64,000 nucleotides of DNA from Phycisphaeraceae bacterium (GTDB lineage Bacteria > Planctomycetota > Phycisphaerae > Phycisphaerales > UBA1924). Made by a program: the position numbers and the translations under genes. Positions 51,590-59,741 of the stretch are shown here, piece by piece; the first letter of the stretch is position 1, and each line of letters begins with the position of its first letter. The notes below the pieces were generated by a model. The model did no database searches, was not told where the DNA came from, and saw only the letters and a list, made by a program, of their open reading frames with translations. Where the stretch lies: contig JAJTHN010000002.1 of the NCBI GenBank assembly GCA_021297895.1, positions 62,001 through 126,000 on the forward strand. The letters run 5' to 3'.

Positions 51590-52870
51590 ATGAGCGGCCA
51601 AGAGCCACCTTCGTGGCAAGGGTGTCCAATCGTGCAGGCCCAGTCCGAGGATCCCAGCAGTCCGAGCACCACGCCGCACGGTGGCGTGGTGACCAGCGTG
51701 ACTCACGCCGCGGACACTCCAGCGACCAGCGGTGCCGGACGCTCGGCGCGGATTCTCGTGTACCTTCCCTCATGGCTGGGCGACACCATCATGGCCACGC
51801 CGACGCTGCGTCTGCTGCGCTCGGCGTGCCCGCGCAGCGTGATCATCGCGCTGGGCCGACCCGGGATGGATGACCTGCTGGCCGGCAGCGACTGTGTTGA
51901 CGACGTGATCATCGGCGATGGCCGGTCGCTCATGGGTCCGGCCAAACTCGCCTCCCGGCTCAAGCCGATGCGCCTCGACGCGGCCCTGCTTCTGCCGAAC
52001 TCGTTCGCCAGCGCCATGACCGTGCGCCTTGCGGGCGTGCCCCGGCGGGTCGGCTATGACCGCGATGGCCGCGGGCTGCTGCTGACCGAATCGCTCACCG
52101 CACCGCGGCGGGCGCAGCCCCAATGGGCCAGCGCGGGCTGGATGCCCATCAGCGCCGTGGACTACTACCTCCGCGGCGGGCGCGCACTGCTGGCCCTGCT
52201 GCGTCGCGAGGGCTTTGCCATCGCCGACCTGCCCGCGGGGTGGGATGTCGAAGGTGTGTACTCGGCGCCGGCGATGGAACTGCCCCTGACCGATGCGCAG
52301 GACCGCCACGCGATACAGGTGCTCCAGGCCGGCGGCATCGCGCCCGGGCAGCGCTTTGCGCTGCTCAACCCGGGCGGCAACAACCCCGACAAGCGCTGGC
52401 CCGTGGAGCGTTTCGCCGGGGTCGCGCACCATCTCATCAGCGTTCATGGCCTGAGCGTCGCGATCAACGGCGCTCCGTCGGAGAGCGAGTTGGTCTCGCT
52501 CATCCGCACGAGCATCGCGCTCAATCACCCTGACGATGAGTCACGCGTCGCGTGCCTGAGCGAACTCGGCGGGACCATCGGCTCGCTCAAGGGCATCGTC
52601 CGCCGCGCGGCCCTGATGGTGACCAACGACACCGGTCCGCGCCACATGGCCGCGGCGTTCGGCACGCCGTGCGTGACGCTCTTCGGGCCGACCGACCCGC
52701 GCTGGACCACGCTGCCGGACGCGGGCAGCGGCCGCGAGGCGGTGCTTGTTGCCGACCCGACACTGCCGCCGAGCGAAGTCGCCGACGATCATCCGCAGCG
52801 CTGCCGCATCGACGCGATCAGCACGCAGACCGTGATCGAGGCCGTGGAACGCGTGCTGCGCGGCAGGTGA
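51590..52870 (+). CDS. Glycosyltransferase family 9 (heptosyltransferase-like)
   Basis: The 426-residue product matches ADP-heptose:LPS heptosyltransferases of GT9. After a 50-residue Ser/Thr/Pro-rich head come ILVYLPSWLGDTIMATPTLRLL, the usual N-terminal motif with the catalytic-region Asp, and LDAALLLPNSFASA with GVPRRVGYDRDGRG. The C-terminal domain has FALLNPGGNNPDKRWPVERF and MVTNDTGPRHMAAAFGTPCVTLFGPTDP, which bind the nucleotide sugar. It should add a heptose (or related sugar) to lipid A-core on the cytoplasmic face, implying LPS in this organism. It follows the LuxR-type gene closely. The acceptor cannot be read. Confidence 0.88.
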   Translation: MSGQEPPSWQGCPIVQAQSEDPSSPSTTPHGGVVTSVTHAADTPATSGAGRSARILVYLPSWLGDTIMATPTLRLLRSACPRSVIIALGRPGMDDLLAGSDCVDDVIIGDGRSLMGPAKLASRLKPMRLDAALLLPNSFASAMTVRLAGVPRRVGYDRDGRGLLLTESLTAPRRAQPQWASAGWMPISAVDYYLRGGRALLALLRREGFAIADLPAGWDVEGVYSAPAMELPLTDAQDRHAIQVLQAGGIAPGQRFALLNPGGNNPDKRWPVERFAGVAHHLISVHGLSVAINGAPSESELVSLIRTSIALNHPDDESRVACLSELGGTIGSLKGIVRRAALMVTNDTGPRHMAAAFGTPCVTLFGPTDPRWTTLPDAGSGREAVLVADPTLPPSEVADDHPQRCRIDAISTQTVIEAVERVLRGR

Positions 52871-52891
52871 TCCCGTCCGGCGTCGGTGGCC

Positions 52892-53548
52892 TCACTTCGG
52901 CGACCACGGGCTCTGCTGGCGGATCGCGTCGAAAGGCAAGATCGGAACCGCATCATTGAAGTGGTGCAGGATCCACTCAAGACGGCCCGTGCGATACAGC
53001 CGCGTGAACATGTCCACGCTCTGCGCGTCGTAGCGCGTTCCCGCCTCGCGGGCGAGCAGTTCGAGCGCCTCGTCCGCGGCGCGCTCGCCGATCTGCTGGC
53101 GGTACGGGCGGACGCTGGTCAGCGCATCGAAAGTGTCGATCACGCCGAAATGCCTGGCGGCGATGGGGATCTGCTCGCCCCTGAGCCCGTCGGGATAGCC
53201 CAGGCCATCCGGACGCTCGTGGTGGTGGCGGACCAGGTCCAGATCGATGCGGTCGGAATCATCCAGTTCCAGCAGACGCGTGTGCCCCAGCGCCGCGTGC
53301 TGCTTGATGATGTCGTACTCGTGCGGGTCCAGACGCGCCGGCTTCTGCAGAACGTTGTCGGGGATGTCCAGTTTGCCGATGTCGTGCAACGCCGCGGCGT
53401 GGGTCAGACGCTCGATCAGCGTGTGCGACAGGCCCGCCTCCTCGGCCATGGCCCGCGTGTACAGCACCACGCGCCAGGTGTGCGCGGCGGTCGAAAGGTC
53501 CTTGAGTTCGATGAGCCGGACCATGGTCTGGACGAGCGACGGCTGCAT
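52892..53548 (-). CDS. HD-GYP domain phosphodiesterase-like protein
   Basis: The 218-residue product consists of little more than an HD-GYP domain. It has HTWRVVLYTRAMAEEAGL, the metal pair in LHDIGKLDIPDNVLQKPARL, HHHERPDGLGYPDGLRGEQI with the GYP-type loop, and VIDTFDALTSVRPYR. Such domains usually hydrolyse cyclic di-GMP. No sensor or receiver domain is attached, so regulation is unclear. The chain starts at MQPSLVQTMV, six bases behind TACGAT with no Shine-Dalgarno; a frame 20 codons longer is unsupported. It is convergent with the glycosyltransferase gene (21 bases between stops) and divergent from the lipoprotein gene. Confidence 0.88.
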   Translation of the reverse strand: MQPSLVQTMVRLIELKDLSTAAHTWRVVLYTRAMAEEAGLSHTLIERLTHAAALHDIGKLDIPDNVLQKPARLDPHEYDIIKQHAALGHTRLLELDDSDRIDLDLVRHHHERPDGLGYPDGLRGEQIPIAARHFGVIDTFDALTSVRPYRQQIGERAADEALELLAREAGTRYDAQSVDMFTRLYRTGRLEWILHHFNDAVPILPFDAIRQQSPWSPK

Positions 53549-53554
53549 GGTCCG

Positions 53555-53560
53555 ATCGTA
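53555..53560 (-). promoter_or_regulatory. -10 box of HD-GYP gene, leaderless type
   Basis: TACGAT on the minus strand with six bases to the ATG. Confidence 0.5.
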
Positions 53561-53621
53561 CACGACCACCGCCGCAGAGCACGCCGGATCATCACGCCGC
53601 CACAGCACGCGGCGACGCGAT

Positions 53622-53627
53622 TACACT
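53622..53627 (+). promoter_or_regulatory. -10 box of divergent lipoprotein gene, leaderless type
   Basis: TACACT with six bases to the ATG. Only about 60 bases separate it from the opposite box of the HD-GYP gene, so the two promoters may influence each other. Confidence 0.5.
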
Positions 53628-53633
53628 GCCCGC

Positions 53634-54365
53634 ATGACGCCTCGCAACGCCGACATCGCCGATGCCAACCCGCCCCGCCGCGATACCCGATCGGGTCCGA
53701 GCCCCATCGCGCTGCTCAGGGTGGCGGCGATGGCGATGGCGGGACTCGTACTGACCGGCATGGTCGGCTGCGCCTCGAGCGGGAGCGGGAACGCCGGCAC
53801 CGGCCCGAGCGAACCGATCTCCGTCCCCGTGACAGGTCCGACGGCCCCGCCCGAGGGCGTCAGCGCGCCGACACTGGACCAGATCACGCTCGCCAGCGAG
53901 CGGTCGCCGCTGGACTTTCAACTGGCCGTGACCGTGCTCCCGGCCACGCGCGGGCGCACGAGCGAGAGCGACCCCGCGGCCCTGCGTCGCGGGCAGAGGT
54001 ATGTCATGGAGGCCGACCGCGTGCTTCGATCGGCCGAGGGGCCCGCGGCGGGACGATCGGCGTTTCCCGGGCGGACGCGTCAACTCACCCGCGAGCAGGC
54101 GGCGGACCTGTGGGACGTGCTGCTGGGCAGCGAGATGGGCACAACGCTCTCTCGCCGGCTCGTCGCGGGCGATGCGGAGGCACACCCGGGCCTGGTCGGC
54201 TCGCTGGCAGGACGCACGTTTGCGCCGGACCGGGCCACCGTGCTGGTCTGGGTTCACGCGGACGGCGCGGCTCGCCAATTCGCGCTCACGGGCGAGGACG
54301 CCGGCGATGCGCTGGTCCTCGTCGAGCGGTTGAGCGAGTTGAGCTGGCCGCTGGGCTCGCGCTGA
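53634..54365 (+). CDS. Lipoprotein of unknown function
   Basis: The 243-residue product has a long basic N-terminus, a hydrophobic stretch (VAAMAMAGLVLTGM) and the lipobox-like MVGCASS, so it is probably lipid-anchored. A Gly/Pro/Ser spacer follows. The remaining 170 residues, including ERSPLDFQLAVTVLPATRGRT and ATVLVWVHADGAARQFAL, look like one alpha/beta domain I do not recognise. No catalytic motif is evident. It stands alone: the HD-GYP gene is divergent and the FmdB-like gene convergent (15 bases between stops). Confidence 0.65.
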   Translation: MTPRNADIADANPPRRDTRSGPSPIALLRVAAMAMAGLVLTGMVGCASSGSGNAGTGPSEPISVPVTGPTAPPEGVSAPTLDQITLASERSPLDFQLAVTVLPATRGRTSESDPAALRRGQRYVMEADRVLRSAEGPAAGRSAFPGRTRQLTREQAADLWDVLLGSEMGTTLSRRLVAGDAEAHPGLVGSLAGRTFAPDRATVLVWVHADGAARQFALTGEDAGDALVLVERLSELSWPLGSR

Positions 54366-54380
54366 CGGAGCGGTTCGGCG

Positions 54381-54683
54381 TCAGTCCTCGGCGGCGATGG
54401 ACTTGGGCCCCTGGCTGCCGGCGGTGCGCTCCATGTAGCCTTTGCCCTTGCGCTCGTACTTGGTAAAGCCCAGGCGCTCGAGGTTCTTGTTGCTCAGCGT
54501 GCTCTTCTGCTTGAGCGGGGACCACTTGCCGGCGATGTTGGCCGCGACGATCGCGCGGCGGACCGGCTCGCCGGTGAGCGGGTGCTTGGTCAGCGCATCG
54601 GCCTTGATCGACTGAAGAATCTCGAAGGTCTCGCCCGTGGGCTTGCCCTTCTTGTCCAGCACTTCATACACGTACGTCGGCAT
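54381..54683 (-). CDS. FmdB-like protein lacking the zinc-ribbon cysteines
   Basis: The 100-residue product begins MPTYVYEVLDKKGKPTGETF and continues EILQSIKADALTKHPLTGEP, the layout of FmdB-type small zinc-ribbon proteins (MPTYEYRC..CG..FE..Q....pl..CP.CG). None of the four cysteines is present, so it cannot bind zinc in the usual way. The C-terminal 45 residues are basic with LSNKNLERLGFTKYERKGKGY. FmdB was linked to formamidase gene regulation, but most relatives have no known role. It is cytoplasmic. The start fits the family exactly. It may be a ribosome- or RNA-associated protein, which is only a guess from its charge. Confidence 0.7.
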   Translation of the reverse strand: MPTYVYEVLDKKGKPTGETFEILQSIKADALTKHPLTGEPVRRAIVAANIAGKWSPLKQKSTLSNKNLERLGFTKYERKGKGYMERTAGSQGPKSIAAED

Positions 54684-54738
54684 GCAGAACCATACGTCGG
54701 GCCTGCGTCAGGGTTCGCACGGGGCGTTCGCCGCGTGG

Positions 54739-55638
54739 TTACGGGGCGAGGATGTCCTGCCCGGTGCCCGAGAACAGCGCATTGCTCGGGCCGCGGGAGC
54801 CGGTGCCGGGGTTGGTGGCCTCATCGGCGAATGACCCGTCGGGATTCAGGACATAGCCCATCGCCTCGAGCGTCAGCAGCGCGGCGTGGCCATCGACAAA
54901 CACGCTCGCGCTGGCGCGCTGATGTCGAGGCTCCGCGCCCATGCGGGGCGAGCCGACATCACCCGTGCCGCGATCGCTGGCCGGACCGAGCCGGGGCGGG
55001 TCGAGCGTGTACGCGTGATTGCCGATGTCCGTCAGCGCCGAACCGTTGTTGGCATACGGCGTGCGGAGATCGCGAGCAAAGCCCGACGCGGTTCCCATGC
55101 TGTCGGCCATGACGATGGTCTGGCTCGTCGCGCTGATGCTCGAAAGGTTCACGGGCCAGTTCCGCGAGCGCCCGGCCACGAGGCGGGCGTTGCCGAGGAA
55201 CTGGTAGTTGTATCCGTACGCGGCGTTGCGCTCGTCGGTGCGCTGCGATGCCTCGGGACAGGTGAAGACCGGGCTGACGAAGTCCTGTCGCTCGTCGCTG
55301 GTGCTCGGCTCGGCGAAGGGATCGATCCCGACGTACGCGCTCATGGCGGCGATGAACGTCGGCCGGTACTTCAGGCCGTTGCCGACCTGGTACCAGTTGG
55401 CCGGGTTCGCCGTTGCGCCGGTGAGCCGAGGCGGACGGTGAGCGGGGAACACGCCCTTGTGCGAATCGGCGTAACTGCTCAGGCCTACGACCAGTTGCCG
55501 CATGTTCGAGAGGCACACCGAGCCGCGGGCGCTGGCCCGGGCGCTGGCCATCGCGGGAAGCAGGATGCCCACGAGCAGCGCGATGATCGCGATGACGACG
55601 AGCAGTTCGATAAGCGTGAATGCGTGTCGGCGGTGCAT
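54739..55638 (-). CDS. Type II secretion/prepilin-like protein with N-methylation leader
   Basis: The 299-residue product begins [28 protein letters not shown], where FTLIE is the prepilin cleavage/methylation site and the following helix anchors the protein. Then comes [29 protein letters not shown], the pattern of the large planctomycete pseudopilin-like group (DUF1559 and relatives). The globular part has [21 protein letters not shown], and near the end a [18 protein letters not shown] stretch typical of that group. These proteins may form envelope fibres or act in secretion; planctomycetes have many, with unknown roles. AAGGTGG precedes the ATG. The frame extends 48 codons upstream without support. 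Confidence 0.82.
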   Translation of the reverse strand: MHRRHAFTLIELLVVIAIIALLVGILLPAMASARASARGSVCLSNMRQLVVGLSSYADSHKGVFPAHRPPRLTGATANPANWYQVGNGLKYRPTFIAAMSAYVGIDPFAEPSTSDERQDFVSPVFTCPEASQRTDERNAAYGYNYQFLGNARLVAGRSRNWPVNLSSISATSQTIVMADSMGTASGFARDLRTPYANNGSALTDIGNHAYTLDPPRLGPASDRGTGDVGSPRMGAEPRHQRASASVFVDGHAALLTLEAMGYVLNPDGSFADEATNPGTGSRGPSNALFSGTGQDILAP

Positions 55639-55896
55639 GCTTGCCCACCTTACCGCACGAGCCACCGGAAGAACGCGAGATGGGGGCAAACCTCCACGCG
55701 ACCGCACAAAACCCCCGGGTTGGGGCGTTTTCAGAGGCCCCGGAGCGTGAGGATTCCTACCATCCGCGAGACTCGGTCGCACGAACTGGAATACGGGCCG
55801 GACGCGGACGGTTCTTCGGCATCGGATTCATGGCGTCGGTTCCGGCACGTCGCGACGCACACACGCACGGTTTGTTTCCTCGAGCCTTCACGCCGC

Positions 55897-58158
55897 ATGA
55901 GCACTCCCGATACGCGCACCACGACCGCCGAGAGCGAGCCCCGGCTCGCGCACGCGCCGACAACCAGCGTCGCGGTGGCGGACATGCTCTCGCAGGCGGC
56001 GCGCGTGGGCACATCGAGCATCATCGCGGCCGATGACCTTCGTCACCGTGTCTCCCGGGCCGTGCAGGCGGCCAGCGCGTCGCTGATCCGCAAGCAGCGG
56101 ACCATGCCCTTCGCCGGACGCGGCGCACCCGGCGCGCACTGGTGCGCCGAACTCGAGGGCGACTCGATCCTCTCCAGCGAGTACTTCCTGATGAAGTGCA
56201 TCCTGGGGCAGCAGAACGAGCCCGGAGAGAAGAAGCGCCTGGCGCGAATCGTCAACCAGTTGCGGCTGAGCCAGCGTGCCGACGGCTCGTGGGGCCAGTA
56301 TCCCGGCGCTCCGATCGATGTTTCGGCGAGCGTCAAGGCGTATCTCACGCTCAAGATCGTCGGCGATGACACCGATGCGCCGCACATGGCGCGGGCCCGC
56401 GAGGCGATCATCCGTGCCGGCGGCGCGGAGAAGTGCAACACGTTCAGCACGTTCTATCTGGCGTGCCTGGGCATCGTCTCGTGGGAGGCCTGCCCCGCCA
56501 TCCCGCCGCAGATCGTGCTGCTGCCCAAGTGGTTCCCGTTCCACATGGACAAGGTCGCGGCGTGGACGCGGACGATGATCCTGCCGCTGGCGCTGTGCTC
56601 GGCGCTGCAGCCGGTGCGCACGCTGAGCGTGAACATCGATGAACTGTTCATCGACAAACGCTTCAAGCGTCGCCTGAGCAAGCGCATCAACCCGAAGAAG
56701 CCGATCAGTTGGCACAACTTCTTCCTGCTGGTGGACAAGGGCCTGAAACTGGCCCGGCGCGTGGGCTTCACGCCACTGCGGCAGCGATCGATCCGCCTGG
56801 CCGAAGCGTGGATCACGCAGCGCATGGACCCGGAGACGACCGAGGGCCTCGGCGCGATCTTCCCGCCGATGGTGTACGTGCAGATCGCGTTCCAGAAGCT
56901 CGGCTACACGCGCTCGCATCCGCTGATCCGGCAGGCCGAGGCGGATCTCGATGCGTTCATGATCGACGAGCCCAACGCCGATCCGCGGCTGGATCACATC
57001 CGCCTTCAGCCGTGCTTCTCGCCCGTGTGGGACACGGCCATCGCGCTCGATGCGCTGATCGAGGCCGGGCACCGCGCGCACAACAACGACGCCGTCGCCA
57101 AGGCCTGTGACTGGCTCCGCCAGCGCGAGGTGACGCGCCCGGGCGACTGGATGAACAACCTGCGCCCGCACGACCGCACGCTCAAGCCCGGCGTGGATAT
57201 GGCCTGCTGGGCGTTTGAGTATCGCAACGACTGGTACCCCGATGTCGACGACACCGCGATGGTCGCAAAGGCCCTGCACAAGGCCGGCGATCGCCCGGGC
57301 GAGCACGTTAATCGCGACGCCGCGGCACGGGCCGTGCGCTTCGTCTTTGCGATGCAGAACGACGACGGCGGTTGGGCCGCGTTCGACCGCACGAAGGATC
57401 GGCGATGGATGGAGGCGATCCCCTTCGCCGACCACAACGCGATGCAGGACCCGAGTTGCTCGGACATCACCGGGCGCGTGCTCGAGAGCCTGGCCACCTG
57501 CGGCGTGGATATGCGCGACGCACGCGTCGGGCACGCGATGGAGTACCTCCTGCGCACCCAGCAGCCCGAGGGCTGCTGGTGGGGACGCTGGGGCTGCAAC
57601 TACATCTACGGCACGTGGCAGGCCATCAACGGGCTCATCGCCGGGCGGCCGTCGCTGAACGAGTGTCAGCGTGCGCGGGCCGATGCCGCGATGGACCGCG
57701 CACGCGCGTGGCTCCTGGCGTGCCAGAACCCCGACGGCGGCTTCGGCGAATCGGCCAACAGTTACCTCGACCGCTCGCTCATGGGCAAAGGCCCGAGCAC
57801 CGCAAGCCAGACCGCCTGGGGCCTGATCACGCTCATGCACCTGCTGCCGATCGATCATCCCAGCATCGAGCGGGCCGCGGCGTACCTGGTCGGCAACCAG
57901 CTGACCGCGCCGAAGCGGCCCTTCGCCAGCGCCCAGCGACGCGGCGACAACGGCGCACCCGGCGACAACGCCCCCGCGGAAATCGTCGGGAGCGATGCGC
58001 TGGCCGACGATGAGGGCTCGTGGGCCGAGCACTGGTTCACGGGGACGGGCTTTCCGAAGGTCTTCTACCTGCGCTACCACTACTACCGCCACAGTTTCCC
58101 GCTCAAGGCTCTGGCGCGATTCGCCGAGCGCCGCTGGGGAACAACGCCGAGCCACTGA
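55897..58158 (+). CDS. shc: Squalene-hopene cyclase
   Basis: The 753-residue product turns squalene into hopene, the hopanoid core, at the membrane. The protonating DxDD motif is DVDD (449-452, in WYPDVDDTAMV). Several QW repeats are present: LSQRADGSWGQYPG, FAMQNDDGGWAAFDR, LRTQQPEGCWWGRWGCNYIYGTW (as two pieces) and ACQNPDGGFGES. The length is above the usual 630-650: an N-terminal extension of about 80 residues is Ala/Thr/Arg-rich. The chosen ATG has no Shine-Dalgarno or close -10 box; a later start is possible. The gene stands between the prepilin-like gene and rho. No other hopanoid gene is adjacent. Confidence 0.93.
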   Translation: MSTPDTRTTTAESEPRLAHAPTTSVAVADMLSQAARVGTSSIIAADDLRHRVSRAVQAASASLIRKQRTMPFAGRGAPGAHWCAELEGDSILSSEYFLMKCILGQQNEPGEKKRLARIVNQLRLSQRADGSWGQYPGAPIDVSASVKAYLTLKIVGDDTDAPHMARAREAIIRAGGAEKCNTFSTFYLACLGIVSWEACPAIPPQIVLLPKWFPFHMDKVAAWTRTMILPLALCSALQPVRTLSVNIDELFIDKRFKRRLSKRINPKKPISWHNFFLLVDKGLKLARRVGFTPLRQRSIRLAEAWITQRMDPETTEGLGAIFPPMVYVQIAFQKLGYTRSHPLIRQAEADLDAFMIDEPNADPRLDHIRLQPCFSPVWDTAIALDALIEAGHRAHNNDAVAKACDWLRQREVTRPGDWMNNLRPHDRTLKPGVDMACWAFEYRNDWYPDVDDTAMVAKALHKAGDRPGEHVNRDAAARAVRFVFAMQNDDGGWAAFDRTKDRRWMEAIPFADHNAMQDPSCSDITGRVLESLATCGVDMRDARVGHAMEYLLRTQQPEGCWWGRWGCNYIYGTWQAINGLIAGRPSLNECQRARADAAMDRARAWLLACQNPDGGFGESANSYLDRSLMGKGPSTASQTAWGLITLMHLLPIDHPSIERAAAYLVGNQLTAPKRPFASAQRRGDNGAPGDNAPAEIVGSDALADDEGSWAEHWFTGTGFPKVFYLRYHYYRHSFPLKALARFAERRWGTTPSH

Positions 58159-58167
58159 GCACCGGGG

Positions 58168-58173
58168 TATAGT
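58168..58173 (+). promoter_or_regulatory. -10 box upstream of rho
   Basis: TATAGT lies ten bases after the shc stop codon and implies a transcript leader of about 130-200 bases. Long leaders are known for rho genes that are autoregulated by attenuation. Confidence 0.45.
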
Positions 58174-58307
58174 GCTCCCGTCGGGGGCGAAGATCGCCGG
58201 CACGGACCGATCGGGCCCGCGACGAGCAACGACCCGGACAGCCCCGCAGAACCTCGACACGCGTCGATGATCGCGGGCAGCAGCGAACGCCTGGACCACA
58301 GGCACGA

Positions 58308-59492
58308 TTGCACAGGCGATCACGATCACACCAGCGCCCGCACGACGAACGCGGCGCTTCCCCCCTCGCGGAGACACGGACGTTGGGATCTCGCAGACGC
58401 AATCGCGGCCGGGGCGGACACCACGGACAAGGCGGACAGCACGCACACGCAGGGCCCAACGGCCACGGAGGCAACCACGCCGGAGGTCATCACCCGGGCC
58501 ACGGCGGCCACGGCGGACCAGTCGGCCACCACGCGCCCGCGGCCACCGCCGAGCCATTTCCGGTGCCGGGCTTCGACCCCGCGACCTCGCCCCGAAACAA
58601 GCCCTTCGAGGACCTGACCAGCATCGACCCGCAGCCGCGGCTGACGCTGGAGTATCCCGGCTGCCCGGATTCGTGCCGGCTCATCGACTTGTTCTGCCCG
58701 ATCGGCCGCGGACAGCGATCGCTGATCGTCTCGCCGCCCAAGGCCGGCAAGACGACGCTGCTCAAGGACATCTCGCTGGCCATCGCCAAGAACCACAGCG
58801 ATGTGACCATCATCGCGCTGCTGATCGACGAGCGGCCGGAAGAAGTCACGGACTTCCGGCGGTTCTTCGGCCACTTTCCCAAGGGCGAGGGCGATGTGCC
58901 CAGGGCCGTGGTCATCGGCTCGAGCAACGACCACGGCGTGGATCGGCACATCGCGGTGGCGACGACCACCATCGCCGCGGCCAAGCGCATGGTCGAGAGC
59001 GGCCGGCACGTGGTGATCATGCTCGACTCGCTCACGCGGCTGGGCCGCGCGTTCAACCTCTCGCGTAAGCACGCCAACAGCGGTCGCACGCTCAGCGGCG
59101 GGCTCGACGCCAAGGCGTTGGAGGTGCCGCGGCAGATCTTCGGCGCCGCGCGTAACGCCGAGGAGGGCGGCTCACTGACGATCATCGCCTCGTGCCTGGT
59201 CGACACCGGCAGCATCGGCGATCAGGTGATCTTCGAGGAGTTCAAGGGCTCGGGCAACATGGAACTGGTGCTCGATCGCAAGATCGCCGAGCGCCGGCTC
59301 TACCCGTCGATCAACCTCGCCGCCAGCGGCACGCGGAAAGAGAACCTGCTGATGGGCGACATCGAGTACAAGACGATGGCCGCGCTGCGGCGAAGGCTCA
59401 TCAGCATGCCGCCGCACGTGCAGATCGAGCAGTTGCTCAGCGCGCTCAAGCGATTCAAGACCAACGCGGACCTGGTTGGCTCGGCGAGTTGA
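58308..59492 (+). CDS. rho: Transcription termination factor Rho without N-terminal RNA-binding domain
   Basis: The 394-residue product has a complete Rho motor: PIGRGQRSLIVSPPKAGKTT (P-loop at about 142-150), LIDERPEEVTDF, LDSLTRLGRAFN, Q-loop SGRTLSGGLDAKAL, GAARNAEEGGSLTIIASCLV and R-loop GTRKENLLMG. It should translocate on RNA and end transcription. But the usual N-terminal half (Rho_N helices and the cold-shock-like primary RNA site, about 130 residues) is missing. In its place are about 90 residues of Arg-rich and then Gly/His-rich sequence (GGHHGQGGQHAHAGPNGHGG). Upstream space to shc is too short to hold the lost domain. The start is uncertain: TTG here, or TTG 25 codons later with GGAG nine bases before it. 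Confidence 0.88.
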   Translation: MHRRSRSHQRPHDERGASPLAETRTLGSRRRNRGRGGHHGQGGQHAHAGPNGHGGNHAGGHHPGHGGHGGPVGHHAPAATAEPFPVPGFDPATSPRNKPFEDLTSIDPQPRLTLEYPGCPDSCRLIDLFCPIGRGQRSLIVSPPKAGKTTLLKDISLAIAKNHSDVTIIALLIDERPEEVTDFRRFFGHFPKGEGDVPRAVVIGSSNDHGVDRHIAVATTTIAAAKRMVESGRHVVIMLDSLTRLGRAFNLSRKHANSGRTLSGGLDAKALEVPRQIFGAARNAEEGGSLTIIASCLVDTGSIGDQVIFEEFKGSGNMELVLDRKIAERRLYPSINLAASGTRKENLLMGDIEYKTMAALRRRLISMPPHVQIEQLLSALKRFKTNADLVGSAS

Positions 59493-59501
59493 GCGGGGGA
59501 C

Positions 59502-59590
59502 GTGGCGCAGCGGCAGAGAGGCGCCGTGACAATCGAAACGCGAGTCAGACGCCGGATCTGAGGCCCTGCGAAGATCCGGATCGCACGCGC
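59502..59590 (+). other. 3' element copy A, directly after rho
   Basis: Begins nine bases past the rho stop. Three blocks are shared with copy B on the other strand: GTGGCGCAGCGGCAGAG (59502), GACGCCGGATCTGAG (59548) and GAAGATCCGGAT (59570). CCGGATCT pairs with AGATCCGG into an 8-bp hairpin; the first block, like a tRNA D-arm (box A), pairs GGCGC with GCGCC. I see no full tRNA: no matching acceptor stem or T-arm. Confidence 0.6.
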
Positions 59591-59635
59591 CCGAACTGGC
59601 GTTGGGCACGCATACGCGCGCACCTGCTCGCACGA

Positions 59636-59739
59636 AACCATCCGGACCTTCGTCGAAAACTCCTCAGGTCCGGCGTCCAAGGCGTGTGACTTTGTAGCAG
59701 CGCGTGAGCACGCACTCTGCCACTCTGCCACTGCGCCAC
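59636..59739 (-). other. 3' element copy B, directly after the PLP-enzyme gene
   Basis: Begins two bases past the stop of the minus-strand PLP-enzyme gene, in the same relation to its gene as copy A. Blocks: GTGGCGCAGTGGCAGAG (59739-59723), GACGCCGGACCTGAG (59677-59663), GAAGGTCCGGAT (59651-59640). The hairpin is CCGGACCT/AGGTCCGG; against copy A one pair has changed on both sides (C-G for T-A). Confidence 0.6.
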
Positions 59740-59741
59740 TC

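Noticed and set aside
55888-58557. 889-codon open frame antisense to shc
   Set aside because: The opposite strand encodes an unmistakable squalene-hopene cyclase; the antisense frame is compositional.
59502-59739. tRNA genes suggested by GTGGCGCAGYGGCAGAG on both strands
   Set aside because: Neither copy has a matching 7-bp acceptor stem or a GTTCGA-type T-arm at the right distance; I kept them as a shared 3' element instead.
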